NCBI GenBank assembly: GCA_003209475.1
Contig: QCQY01000008.1
Span: forward strand, 1 to 59,322
Source: Prochlorococcus sp. AG-459-B06
GTDB taxonomy: Bacteria; Cyanobacteriota; Cyanobacteriia; PCC-6307; Cyanobiaceae
Length of the DNA: 59,322 nt
Direction: 5' to 3'
Below, in pieces: positions 1 to 7,775 of this stretch. Made by a program: the position numbers and the translations under genes. Within the stretch, counting starts at the first letter, position 1. Each line of letters begins with the position of its first letter. The notes under the pieces were generated by a model that did not search any database, was not told where the DNA came from, and saw only the letters and a program-made list of their open reading frames with translations.

Positions 1-1021
1 AAATTGTCTGACAAATTTCTCTCTCTGCATCCTCCTGTGAAAAGTTTATTGTTGAATTATAAATTTCTAAAGTAGAAATAGTTTTTTCTAAATCAATCCC
101 TCCATCGCTAGTTGGCAAATGTATTTTTAATGAATCAGTGTCTGTATCAAGTCCAATTAACATTAAATCTACAGAAGCACCACAGCAAAAGCTATTCTCT
201 ACAGCCTCTTTGAAAGCATATAACTTACTTCTACCTTCTTCTGCAGCTAATTCGTCATTACTCCCATGAGCTGCGCATCCCTGATGCAATGGGTCTACAG
301 AACTAAAATGATAAGTTACAACTTTTAAATACCTAGTATCTTTATGCGCTTCGTTAGGGATATTCTCTCTATATCTTTTATGTTCAGTTTTTACCCATCT
401 GTTCACTGTATTTTCAATATCAAAAAGTGCACCAGCGTGAGATCTTCTTCTTACTGAACTAAAAGGTATTCTCATTACATATGCTACTGAATGAGCTAAT
501 CGCCCATCTGAACAAGGAGTTATATCAAGTAAATGTATTCCACAATCTAAAAGAAATTTTTCAAAATCTTCCGCACCTCTACTTCCTGAAGCACCTTCAA
601 GAGGATCATTTTTAAAAAAATTATCACTAAGATTTTCATGTAGTTTAAAAGAACACCATGCATATAGAGCTCTCATATCGAGAGGTTTAACCCAAGATTT
701 ATCCAATACATGATGGGGCAGATCTATTCCCAAATTTTTTCTTGATATTATCTGAGCTTTACTAATAAAATCTTCATAATGTTGTATTCGAGCAATTTCC
801 TTTAGAGTTGGAACAATTTCGTCAAAATCACTTTTTATTTTGCTCTCATACCTATATAAATTCTCATTTTGGATAAGATTAGTTAATTTATGAGATTTTC
901 CAGAATTTCGGAAATTATTTGATTCTTTGGTTTGTATATGAATATTTTCCGTAAAAGTTTTCATTGGAGCTGTAGGCCCCAATGTGAAGTTCTTGGCTTT
1001 TGCCAGTCCTCTTAAAGGCAT
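1..1021 (-). CDS. csoS3: Carboxysomal carbonic anhydrase CsoSCA (CsoS3), C-terminus cut by window edge
   Basis: This shell-associated carbonic anhydrase converts bicarbonate to CO2 inside the alpha-carboxysome for RuBisCO. I translated it from the ATG at 1019-1021 (MPLRGLAKAK); the frame stays open for 340 codons to the window edge, so the C-terminal part lies outside. The catalytic block TPCSDGRLAHS places Cys170, Asp172 and Arg174. His238 (in VTYHFSS) and Cys249 (in HQGCAAHG) are 11 residues apart, as expected for the zinc ligands of the CsoSCA (epsilon-type) family. It lies 3 bases downstream of csoS2, so it is the fifth visible gene of the operon. The csoS4 vertex genes usually follow it, but they would lie beyond the edge. 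Confidence 0.95.
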   Translation of the reverse strand, partial: MPLRGLAKAKNFTLGPTAPMKTFTENIHIQTKESNNFRNSGKSHKLTNLIQNENLYRYESKIKSDFDEIVPTLKEIARIQHYEDFISKAQIISRKNLGIDLPHHVLDKSWVKPLDMRALYAWCSFKLHENLSDNFFKNDPLEGASGSRGAEDFEKFLLDCGIHLLDITPCSDGRLAHSVAYVMRIPFSSVRRRSHAGALFDIENTVNRWVKTEHKRYRENIPNEAHKDTRYLKVVTYHFSSVDPLHQGCAAHGSNDELAAEEGRSKLYAFKEAVENSFCCGASVDLMLIGLDTDTDSLKIHLPTSDGGIDLEKTISTLEIYNSTINFSQEDAEREICQTI

Positions 1022-1024
1022 TAA

Positions 1025-3307
1025 TTAACCTCGTGCACCACCTGAAAAGGTAACAAGTTGTCCATCACGAGTATTACCACTAGATCCAGTTATAAGAAAA
1101 TCAGGCTCTCTCATTTCATCATTTCTTTTTATATCCATCACTGGCATTGCACTCGTCATGCCTGGTCTTGTAGGATTTCTTTTTCTTGCTGAGGCTCCTT
1201 CAGTACCTGTTACTCTTTCTCCTCTAGCCCAATCATCTCCAGTTATCCTTAACCCAGCAGATTGTCCCTCCCCAGTAATTCTAGATTGAGCTCTCTCTTG
1301 TGAAGAATCAAATTCCTTTGAATCTTTTTTTGGGTTAAGGAGAGAATTTTTGTTTTTATCAAACCTAAATTGCTCTGTCCCTGTAATTGTGTCCTTAGCC
1401 ATATCAAATGGGCCGGTAATCTTTGAACCATTTTCATACTCATTTCCTGTTACTCCATCTCTTTTTTTATCAGAGTATTTATCTCTTGAAGGAGAATTTA
1501 CAGAAAATTCTTCCCATGAGCTTGAATTTTTTCTTTCACTATTGGCATAATTTTTTTCAGTTGAATGATTGGAACAATTATTGCCTAGCTGATCTCCTCC
1601 GACATAAGGAGTACCTGTTGGATTTAGACATGCACCTTTGTCTGATCCAGTCATACTTCCTCCGATACCCGGTTGTATACCAGTAAGACGTGCATTTGAG
1701 CTACCTCCTAAATAAATCTTTCCTTTCCCTTTTAAGTCGTTTATTAAGTCAGAATTACAATTATCCTCAACTTGATCTAATCCAGCATATGGGGTTCCAG
1801 TCACATTTTTGCAAGTTCCTGGTTCATCGCCAGTTACATGATTAGATCTTCCAGTTAAGGTACCACTAATTTCATTAGCGTTATTTGAGAGACTAACTCC
1901 AACCTTCCTTGCTTCAGCTTTAGGTTTAGATTTACAAAATGACTCGTATTGTTGGGAACCAATATATTCATCACCAGTTACATTTTTACAGCTTCCTGGT
2001 TCATTACCAGTAACGAATTCAGACCTCCCTACGCCTGTACCAGTTAAGGCATTGCCATTTAATGTATTGTATTTTCCGACTTTTTCATGAGCTCTCCCCT
2101 TAGGATTAGGTTCTGAACCAAGATATTGATCTCCTGTTAATTGATGACCGGATCCTGACTCATCTCCAGTTACAAGAGAAGATCTCCCAGGTAAAGACCC
2201 AGATACTTTTAATCCGTCAAATGTACTGCTATGTTGAACCTTTGAAGGATTATTGGGCACTTCCCCACAATATTCTTTTGACTGATTTGCAGAAGAATAT
2301 TCAGTTCCAGTTACATTTTTGCAAGTTCCAGGTTCATCTCCAGTAACTTTCTCAGATCTTCCGACCTCATTACCTGTGACTTTATTTCCAGCGGATGTTG
2401 AAGTTACTGAGGATCTAGTTGGTTGTTTATAATCAGGTTGATTTTGGCAAAATTGATTAAGTACTTCGGATCCCAAATATTGCGTACCTGTGACACTTCT
2501 ACATGTACTAGCTTCATTACCTGTAGTTTTTAATGATCTATTAGCCTGTGTTCCTGTTACTGTTTGTCCAGAATTAGTTTCACTTGTACCAACTTTCCAA
2601 CTTGCATCAGCAATATTCATTTTTGATCCATTTTTATTTGGACCACATGGTCTACATTTACCATTTCCTTTTTTAGAGGTTGCTCCAGTTTTACTTCTTA
2701 ATTCTCTAACCCTTTGAGAAATTTCTCTGCTTGATAAATCTGGATCTCCTCTTCTTGCCAAAGAAGCTGCACTATTTTTTTTAGAAGCTGATTTGCCATG
2801 TTTAGATTGTGCTTCTCTTCTTGCTAAAACAATATCTCTACTTGTATTGGTAATAGGTTTTCTTTTTTGATTTACCCTTCTTTTAATTTTTGTATCTATA
2901 ACTTTATTATCGGAATTACCAGAATTTGGTAAGTCAGGTTTTTTATCAGGAGTTACTTTAATTTCATTTACTTGGATCTTTTTATTAACTTCTGTGCGAG
3001 TTCTATCAGATGAACTTATAGCTGATTTGCCATGAGTTGACATTGCTTTCCTTCTTTCAATTACAAGTTCTTTGCTGGATAAATTTTTAGAAAAGGATTT
3101 TTCATACATTTTTGTTGTTGTGATATGTTTTTTCGCAGTGTCTGAAATATTTATATTAATTGAAGATTTTGTCCCAGAAATTTGCATATCATCAGATGTG
3201 CGAACTCTATCTTTGGTAGTAGAAGAATTGGCAACAGCTTTTTTTCCGCTATCACTCATAGCTTTTCTTCTCTCTAATGCAATTTCTCTACTAGTTTTCA
3301 TTGACAT
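1025..3307 (-). CDS. csoS2: Carboxysome assembly scaffold CsoS2
   Basis: CsoS2 is the intrinsically disordered scaffold that links RuBisCO to the carboxysome shell. Four N-terminal repeats of the type SREIALERRKAM...GK lie near residues 6-24, 78-96, 156-174 and 193-211; in the family these bind RuBisCO. Six middle repeats built on CxxVTGT.Y follow, then a shell-binding C-terminus ending LVTFSGGARG. Middle repeat 3 (near residues 380-402) lacks the Cys pair that the other five carry. I chose the ATG at 3307 (760 residues); an in-frame TTG at 3316 and an ATG at 3301 are alternatives. A hairpin with a U-run stands just upstream. I did not look in detail for a frameshift site like the one that yields short CsoS2 in proteobacteria. 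Confidence 0.95.
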   Translation of the reverse strand: MSMKTSREIALERRKAMSDSGKKAVANSSTTKDRVRTSDDMQISGTKSSININISDTAKKHITTTKMYEKSFSKNLSSKELVIERRKAMSTHGKSAISSSDRTRTEVNKKIQVNEIKVTPDKKPDLPNSGNSDNKVIDTKIKRRVNQKRKPITNTSRDIVLARREAQSKHGKSASKKNSAASLARRGDPDLSSREISQRVRELRSKTGATSKKGNGKCRPCGPNKNGSKMNIADASWKVGTSETNSGQTVTGTQANRSLKTTGNEASTCRSVTGTQYLGSEVLNQFCQNQPDYKQPTRSSVTSTSAGNKVTGNEVGRSEKVTGDEPGTCKNVTGTEYSSANQSKEYCGEVPNNPSKVQHSSTFDGLKVSGSLPGRSSLVTGDESGSGHQLTGDQYLGSEPNPKGRAHEKVGKYNTLNGNALTGTGVGRSEFVTGNEPGSCKNVTGDEYIGSQQYESFCKSKPKAEARKVGVSLSNNANEISGTLTGRSNHVTGDEPGTCKNVTGTPYAGLDQVEDNCNSDLINDLKGKGKIYLGGSSNARLTGIQPGIGGSMTGSDKGACLNPTGTPYVGGDQLGNNCSNHSTEKNYANSERKNSSSWEEFSVNSPSRDKYSDKKRDGVTGNEYENGSKITGPFDMAKDTITGTEQFRFDKNKNSLLNPKKDSKEFDSSQERAQSRITGEGQSAGLRITGDDWARGERVTGTEGASARKRNPTRPGMTSAMPVMDIKRNDEMREPDFLITGSSGNTRDGQLVTFSGGARG

Positions 3308-3330
3308 AATCTTCAATTGTGAAACTTTTT

Positions 3331-3371
3331 AAAAAATACTTTCTCCAAAATTAAGTTCTTATGGAGAAAGT
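3331..3371 (-). terminator. Hairpin plus U-run between cbbS and csoS2 (attenuator or partial terminator)
   Basis: On the minus strand a 10-bp perfect stem (ACTTTCTCCA pairing with TGGAGAAAGT, 14-base loop) is followed directly by ATTTTTT. It starts about 20 bases after the cbbS stop codon and ends about 25 bases before csoS2. That is the arrangement of an intrinsic terminator. Since csoS2 and csoSCA continue on the same strand, it more likely lets only part of the transcription through, or protects the 3' end of the cbbL-cbbS message. The sequence is direct evidence for the stem; the function is inferred. Confidence 0.6.
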
Positions 3372-3392
3372 TATCCACTACGATTAGTAGCT

Positions 3393-3734
3393 TTAACGTC
3401 CTTGGAAAACAACAAAAGCTGTTCCTTGACTTTGAGTGTAAGCATCGTATCCGATGATTCTTACATGATGATCAGGGTATGCTCTATGGCATGCCTCTAA
3501 TTCGCTCACGATCAAGTTAAGATCTTTTTCCCCAAAGAATGGGAGTTTCCAATAAGACCAATAAGTTTGCATACATCCACTTGGATGAACATGCTCAATA
3601 ACTGGACTCCAACCTTGAGCAATTATGTACGCAATTTGGTCATATATTTCTTCCTGGGTCATCGGTGGTAAGAAACCGAATGTTTCCAGGGTTGCAACTG
3701 TTTGATAGTCGCTTACTGTGCTCTGGAAAGGCAT
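3393..3734 (-). CDS. cbbS: RuBisCO small subunit, form IA
   Basis: Small subunit of ribulose-1,5-bisphosphate carboxylase/oxygenase, which caps the L8 core and is packaged in the carboxysome. The 113-residue length is normal for form IA. Typical landmarks are FGFLPPMTQEEIYDQI near the N-terminus and the HVRIIGYDAYTQSQG block near the C-terminus. It lies 89 bases downstream of cbbL. The gap holds two small hairpins, and the next gene is csoS2. The gene is also called rbcS. Confidence 0.97.
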   Translation of the reverse strand: MPFQSTVSDYQTVATLETFGFLPPMTQEEIYDQIAYIIAQGWSPVIEHVHPSGCMQTYWSYWKLPFFGEKDLNLIVSELEACHRAYPDHHVRIIGYDAYTQSQGTAFVVFQGR

Positions 3735-3759
3735 AATTAATCAAAATGTAAATGAACTA

Positions 3760-3809
3760 CTCGTAAAAAACGAGATTTTAAGAAGTTTGAGGAGAATAAA
3801 TCCCCTCAA
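3760..3809 (-). promoter_or_regulatory. Two short hairpins in the cbbL-cbbS spacer
   Basis: The 89-base spacer between cbbL and cbbS contains CTCGT...ACGAG (3760-3764 with 3770-3774) and TTGAGG...CCTCAA (3787-3792 with 3804-3809). Neither is followed by a long U-run on the minus strand. They could be sites of mRNA processing or stabilisation within the operon message. The pairing is visible; any role is inference. Confidence 0.35.
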
Positions 3810-3823
3810 TTTCGAAACTTGAG

Positions 3824-5239
3824 TTAACCTTGAACGTCAAGCTTGTCGACAGTGTCAAACTCGAACTTAATTTCCTTCCAAGTTTCTAGAGCAATAGCTA
3901 ATTCAGGACTATGCTTAGCAGCTTCCATAAGAATGTCTCTACTCTCTTTTTCGATTTCGCGACCAGCATTACGGGCTTTTACACAAGCTTCTAAAGCAAC
4001 TCTGTTAGCTGCAGCTCCAGCAGCTGAACCCCATGGATGACCATGTGTTCCTCCACCGAACTGAAGACAGGAATCATCCCCAAAGATCGCTAGAAGTGCA
4101 GGCATATGCCATACATGGATACCACCTGATGCGACTGCAAATACTCCAGGCATTGAACCCCAATCTTGATCAAAGAAGTTACCTCTTGATCTATCTTCAG
4201 GAACAAATGACTCTCTTAAGTTGTCAATATAACCAAGAGTTGTTTGACGATCACCTTCTAGTTTTCCAACAACGGTTCCAGTATGTAATTGGTCTCCTCC
4301 AGATAGTCTCAAACATTTTGCAAGAACTCTGAAGTGAATACCATGCTTTGGATGTCTATCAATAACAGCATGCATAGCTCTGTGAATATGCAGAAGCATG
4401 CCATTTTTACGACACCAATTAGCTAATCCAGTATTTGCTGTAAAACCACCAGTTATATAATCATGCATGATGATTGGCATATCTAGCTCTTTTGCAAATT
4501 CAGCTCGTTCATAGAGTTCTTCAGGAGTGTTAGCAGTACAATTTAGATAGTGACCTTTAACTTCTCCAGTTTCTCGCTGAGCAAGCTTAACTGCCTCTGC
4601 AACAAACTCAAATCTTTCTCTCCAACGTTGGAATGGTTGAGAATTAATATTCTCATCATCCTTCGTTAAATCAAGACCGCCTCTAAGACATTCATATACA
4701 ACTCGACCATAGTTTTTACCAGATAATCCTAATTTAGGTTTGATGGTACAACCAAGTAGAGGTCTTCCGTATTTGTTAAGTCGATCTCTTTCAACTACGA
4801 TTCCGTTTGGTGGACCACCGCAAGTTTTAATGAAAGCAATTGGGAATCTAATATCTTCTAGACGTAAATGTCTTAGAGCTTTAAATCCAAAAACGTTTCC
4901 TACTAGAGATGTTAATACGTTTGTAATTGAACCTTCTTCGAAAAGATCTAAAGGATATGCAATAAAAGCATAAAAAGCTTCAGGATCTCCAGGAACGTCT
5001 TCGATTCGGTAACAACGTCCTTTATAAAATTCTAAATCTGTAAGTAACTCGGACCAAACTGTTGACCAAGTACCTGTTGAAGATTCAGCCGCAACAGCTG
5101 CTGCTACTTCTTCTTTTGGAACACCTTCTTGACCTGTACATTTGAAACAGGCTAATAAATCGGTGTCGAGGGGTACGTATTCTGGAGTCCAGTAGGTATC
5201 TCTGTACTCCTTTACCCCTGCGTCATACTTCTTACTCAT
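3824..5239 (-). CDS. cbbL: RuBisCO large subunit, form IA
   Basis: Catalytic large subunit that fixes CO2 onto ribulose bisphosphate. The 471-residue protein shows the carbamylated-lysine and metal-ligand block LTKDDEN near residue 200, preceded by [16 protein letters not shown]. Further active-site blocks are [19 protein letters not shown] and [11 protein letters not shown]. The sequence type and the setting beside csoS1, csoS2 and csoSCA mark it as form IA, known to have entered marine picocyanobacteria from proteobacteria. It starts with ATG at 5239 ([12 protein letters not shown]), 69 bases after the csoS1 stop. The gene is also called rbcL. Confidence 0.98.
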   Translation of the reverse strand: MSKKYDAGVKEYRDTYWTPEYVPLDTDLLACFKCTGQEGVPKEEVAAAVAAESSTGTWSTVWSELLTDLEFYKGRCYRIEDVPGDPEAFYAFIAYPLDLFEEGSITNVLTSLVGNVFGFKALRHLRLEDIRFPIAFIKTCGGPPNGIVVERDRLNKYGRPLLGCTIKPKLGLSGKNYGRVVYECLRGGLDLTKDDENINSQPFQRWRERFEFVAEAVKLAQRETGEVKGHYLNCTANTPEELYERAEFAKELDMPIIMHDYITGGFTANTGLANWCRKNGMLLHIHRAMHAVIDRHPKHGIHFRVLAKCLRLSGGDQLHTGTVVGKLEGDRQTTLGYIDNLRESFVPEDRSRGNFFDQDWGSMPGVFAVASGGIHVWHMPALLAIFGDDSCLQFGGGTHGHPWGSAAGAAANRVALEACVKARNAGREIEKESRDILMEAAKHSPELAIALETWKEIKFEFDTVDKLDVQG

Positions 5240-5308
5240 AAGGATAAATTTAGGTCTGTGTAGGGAAAATAATTATTTGGCAAAATTTAAAAATCTTGCT
5301 TTATTTAA

Positions 5309-5620
5309 TTAGTCCTTTTGACCAAGAAATTCACCATTACCAAGAGCAGGTTCAACTTCTCTATGAGGACGAGCAATAATGTGAGCTGCAACTAAACCGT
5401 CACCAACTCTTTCACAAGCATCAGCACCAGCTCTTACAGCTGCATTAACTGCTCCTGTTTCGCCTCTAACTAAAACTGTGACATAACCGCCACCTACGAA
5501 TTCACGACCAATAAGACGAACTTCTGCAGCCTTGGTCATTGCGTCTGCTGCTTCGATTGCAGGTACAAGTCCGCGTGTCTCGATCATGCCGAGAGCGATA
5601 CCCATTGTTTCTGTAGCCAT
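5309..5620 (-). CDS. csoS1: Carboxysome shell protein CsoS1 (single BMC domain)
   Basis: Single bacterial-microcompartment (BMC) domain protein of 103 residues that forms hexamers tiling the carboxysome facets. Pfam00936-type features are visible: the MGIALGMIETRGL start, the KAAEVRLIGRE strand and the GAVNAAVRAGADA helix. It is the first gene of the minus-strand operon, and the regulatory region lies at 5621-5946. Only one CsoS1 hexamer gene is visible here, which fits the reduced shell gene set of Prochlorococcus. No good Shine-Dalgarno is visible before the ATG. Confidence 0.97.
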   Translation of the reverse strand: MATETMGIALGMIETRGLVPAIEAADAMTKAAEVRLIGREFVGGGYVTVLVRGETGAVNAAVRAGADACERVGDGLVAAHIIARPHREVEPALGNGEFLGQKD

Positions 5621-5638
5621 TGTCTACTAATTACTAAA

Positions 5639-5652
5639 TGTGGAATGTTCAA
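5639..5652 (+). repeat. Copy 1 of 14-base repeat TGTGGAATGTTCAA
   Basis: First of three exact copies that I found of TGTGGAATGTTCAA. It lies 19 bases upstream of the csoS1 start codon, inside the probable csoS1 leader. The core GAA-TG-TTC is symmetric, as in a protein-binding half-site pair. The other copies are at 5870 (plus) and 52674 (minus). Confidence 0.5.
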
Positions 5653-5674
5653 TTCGAAGAATGCTTCATTAGGT

Positions 5675-5684
5675 ACTTATAAGT
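5675..5684. promoter_or_regulatory. Perfect 10-bp palindrome upstream of csoS1
   Basis: ACTTATAAGT is a perfect palindrome 55-64 bases upstream of the csoS1 start. On the minus strand TTGACTTATAAG is a weak match to -35/-10-like promoter elements, but the spacing is not good enough for a firm call. It may be part of the operon promoter. Confidence 0.3.
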
Positions 5685-5756
5685 CAAGCGTTTTCATTAA
5701 AATCTCCATTAATGTTTTTTCTATTATTCATAAGAAAAACTTATCACCCTTGGTAC

Positions 5757-5772
5757 TATTGATATGTCAATA
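5757..5772. promoter_or_regulatory. Inverted repeat TATTGA-N4-TCAATA, candidate carboxysome operon operator
   Basis: The 16-base sequence has perfect 6-bp arms around TATG, about 137 bases upstream of csoS1 and 175 bases upstream of rdgB. LysR-type regulators such as RbcR/CbbR bind interrupted AT-rich dyads of this kind upstream of RuBisCO genes. Assigning it to such a regulator is inference from position and symmetry. No regulator gene lies in the window. Confidence 0.35.
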
Positions 5773-5840
5773 CTTATACAAATTAGTTAGTGCATCAAAA
5801 CATACTGTTGTGTTAATAAAAAATTTACATTATGTTATTT

Positions 5841-5896
5841 TCGTACGAGACAGGCCCTGTCTACACAGGTGTGGAATGTTCAACCTTTCCTGTCTC
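5841..5896. other. Compact multi-dyad element upstream of rdgB, possible structured RNA or operator
   Basis: This GC-rich island in an AT-rich spacer contains the palindrome TCGTACGA followed by four alternating complementary segments: GAGACAGG (5847-5854), CCTGTCT (5856-5862), ACAGG (5865-5869) and CCTGTCTC (5889-5896). Segments 1 and 4 pair over 8 bp and enclose 2 pairing with 3. Alternatively 1 pairs with 2 and 3 with 4. It lies just upstream of the probable rdgB -10 box, so it is not in the rdgB leader. No U-run follows on either strand, so it is not a simple terminator. Confidence 0.4.
5870..5884 (+). repeat. Copy 2 of repeat, TGTGGAATGTTCAAC
   Basis: Second copy, 15 bases, embedded in the multi-dyad element upstream of rdgB. 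It is identical over 15 bases to the copy upstream of priA. The near-palindromic form is GTkGAAyrTTCmAC, suggestive of a helix-turn-helix dimer site. No known regulator is assigned. Confidence 0.5.
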
Positions 5897-5928
5897 TGTA
5901 TCAATCTTTGAAGTAAGATAATATTTAC

Positions 5929-5934
5929 TATAAT
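5929..5934 (+). promoter_or_regulatory. TATAAT -10 box of rdgB
   Basis: A perfect TATAAT lies 13 bases before the TTG start of rdgB, with no convincing -35 element. Transcription from it would begin close to 5941, giving rdgB an almost leaderless message. This is inferred from spacing only. Confidence 0.45.
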
Positions 5935-5946
5935 TTTTTTGTTATT

Positions 5947-6531
5947 TTGAGCCTCCCAGTTCTTACAATTGCAAGTGGCAACCTAAATAAGGTATCTGAA
6001 ATTTCACAGATGCTTAATGTTTTATCTTTAAAGGTAGAGAAGCAGCCAGAATATTTAAATGTCGAAGAAACTGGGGAAACATATTTTGAGAATGCACTAC
6101 TTAAAGCCAAGGCGGCGGCTCTAGAGACAAAAACTTGGGCATTAGCTGATGACTCGGGTCTTGAAGTAGATGTTTTAGATGGTCGACCAGGAATTTATTC
6201 TGCCCGATATGCCAAAAATAACGCTGAGAAAATTAAAAAATTAATTAATGAACTTTCCGATAGTCCTTATAGAAGTGCAAGATTTATAAGTTGTATGGTT
6301 TTGTGCGATCCCTCAGGAAATTTAGTGAAGGATACAACAGGAATATGCTGGGGAGAAATTCTTAAGAACCCCAAATACCCAAATGGGGAATTCGAATCTA
6401 TTTTTTGGGTTAAAGAAGCTAATTGTGTATACGGTGATCTCTCACAATCACAACTAAATAAATTAGGTAGTAGAGGTAAAGCTGCAAAAATTATGTCACC
6501 TTTTTTAAAAAAAGAGATAGGTTTAAGTTAA
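5947..6531 (+). CDS. rdgB: RdgB/HAM1 non-canonical purine NTP pyrophosphatase
   Basis: Hydrolyses ITP, dITP and XTP to monophosphates and so keeps deaminated purines out of nucleic acids. The 194-residue protein has the family N-terminal signature TIASGNLNKVSEI, the ENALLKAKAAA helix, the catalytic DDSGLEVDVLDGRPGIYSARYA block and a C-terminal SSRGKA-like end. The start is TTG at 5947 (MSLPVLTIASGN), because family members begin just before the ASGN motif. It converges on csoS1D with a 7-base gap. In Prochlorococcus it sits between the carboxysome operon and csoS1D, probably without functional connection. Confidence 0.93.
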   Translation: MSLPVLTIASGNLNKVSEISQMLNVLSLKVEKQPEYLNVEETGETYFENALLKAKAAALETKTWALADDSGLEVDVLDGRPGIYSARYAKNNAEKIKKLINELSDSPYRSARFISCMVLCDPSGNLVKDTTGICWGEILKNPKYPNGEFESIFWVKEANCVYGDLSQSQLNKLGSRGKAAKIMSPFLKKEIGLS

Positions 6532-6538
6532 AAAATTC

Positions 6539-7309
6539 TCAATAATTTGAAATTTCTTCAATTGCTCTTATAGCAGCAGCTGCAGCCTCTTCTACATCTC
6601 CTTCCTTCCCAGCGAGAGTTAATCTACCAAAAGCTCCAACTGCCTTAACATCAACAACAGTTATATTTGATGCTTTTTCTGCTTCATTTGCTGCTTTTAA
6701 AACATAACCAGCTGGTTCAGTTTCTAATATAAACATGCTCATTCCAGATTGAATCATTGATCCACTTCTGTTTTGTCTATTTATTAAAACTGCATGATCT
6801 GGAGTAATTGCTCTAATAACTTCAGTCCAACTCGTTGCAGGTTTTGTTCTTTTTCTAACTTCACTCCCTATAGCATCTAAAACAACATCTCCAGAATGTA
6901 AAACAGTGCTTTGATCTTTATGGTAAAGAGCAAGAGATCCAAATGCTCTTTCAACAATCATCTGACCAAGTCTTACATTACTTGCTTTTAGGGCAATATC
7001 AGTGACTCTATGAACTGCCATCCCAGGTGAAACTTCCATCCAAAGACATGAATCACCAGGAATAGGTAAAAAACCTCTACTAACAGTTCCCATATATGCG
7101 GCTAATTGAGGTTGAAGAGAATCTAAAAAAACATATGTTCTCAACTCAATTTGCTCAACTTGACTTGCTTGTCTGGATACCAGAGACTTTTCTGAATCAG
7201 TAGTAATAAAACAGCTAGCACCACTGGCCTGAGATTGCACCTCAGATCCTGTTACTAGAGAACTCCCTTTTTTTCGTTTCCCTCTGTTTAAGCTAGAAGT
7301 TGGTTCCAT
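6539..7309 (-). CDS. csoS1D: Carboxysome shell protein CsoS1D (tandem BMC)
   Basis: Tandem-BMC shell protein forming a pseudohexameric trimer with a large gated pore, thought to pass bigger metabolites such as RuBP and 3-PGA. It has 256 residues: a Ser/Gly-rich N-terminal extension (1-50), BMC domain 1 (about 52-150) and BMC domain 2 (about 155-256, ending [14 protein letters not shown]). Glu120-Arg121 in [11 protein letters not shown] fall at the position of the pore-gating pair described for the MED4 protein. It lies apart from the main operon, separated by rdgB, on the same strand. Confidence 0.95.
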   Translation of the reverse strand: MEPTSSLNRGKRKKGSSLVTGSEVQSQASGASCFITTDSEKSLVSRQASQVEQIELRTYVFLDSLQPQLAAYMGTVSRGFLPIPGDSCLWMEVSPGMAVHRVTDIALKASNVRLGQMIVERAFGSLALYHKDQSTVLHSGDVVLDAIGSEVRKRTKPATSWTEVIRAITPDHAVLINRQNRSGSMIQSGMSMFILETEPAGYVLKAANEAEKASNITVVDVKAVGAFGRLTLAGKEGDVEEAAAAAIRAIEEISNY

Positions 7310-7406
7310 TGTCGCGACTATAACGGATTATGGTTCATTTTTTCTATTAAATTTACTTGCATGCTTACCACAAAACGATAACTTCAAGTAAAAGATACGC
7401 ATTTTT

Positions 7407-7775
7407 ATGGGAACTTCTCAAAAAAAAGAACCAAATGTTTCTGGTACTGAAAAAGAATTAACTCCTGATCAAACTCTTGGATTAGTTAGCCTAAGCTTGA
7501 TGCAAAAACTATCTCAAAAAGACCCATCTTTTAGTTGGTTAGAAGAAGATAAAATTGCGAAAGTAAATCTTAAGAACCTTAGAGATAGATTGGAGTTAAC
7601 CCAATTAGCTATAAATACTGGAGCACCTTTAACTACTTCAGAAGTGACAGCTTTAATTGGCGCAAAGCCCGGGAAATCTAAGTTAGAAAGAGCAGGATTA
7701 TTAGCAACGAAAATAGCTAGAAATGTGTGGAAGATATCAAAAACTAGTCAAGGAAATTCCTTCTACAGAAATTAA
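7407..7775 (+). CDS. Conserved hypothetical protein beside csoS1D
   Basis: A 122-residue protein that I cannot assign to a functional family. It starts with ATG (MGTSQKKEPNVSG), has a polar tail of about 20 residues, then a mostly helical region (LTPDQTLGLVSLSLMQKL, LKNLRDRLELTQLAI) and a C-terminal basic part (KLERAGLLATKIARNVWKI). No signal peptide, membrane segment or Cys/His cluster is present. The compact C-terminal helix pair could be a DNA-binding domain. It is divergent from csoS1D across a 97-base spacer and precedes chlN by 157 bases; to my recollection it holds this place in related genomes. Function unknown. Confidence 0.75.
   Translation: MGTSQKKEPNVSGTEKELTPDQTLGLVSLSLMQKLSQKDPSFSWLEEDKIAKVNLKNLRDRLELTQLAINTGAPLTTSEVTALIGAKPGKSKLERAGLLATKIARNVWKISKTSQGNSFYRN

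Noticed and set aside
5645-5911. Plus-strand 88-codon open frame filling the csoS1-rdgB spacer
   Set aside because: It starts inside the repeat, covers the palindromes, has no recognisable domain and a Cys-rich, patchy composition. More likely a by-product of the AT-rich spacer; conservation was not tested.
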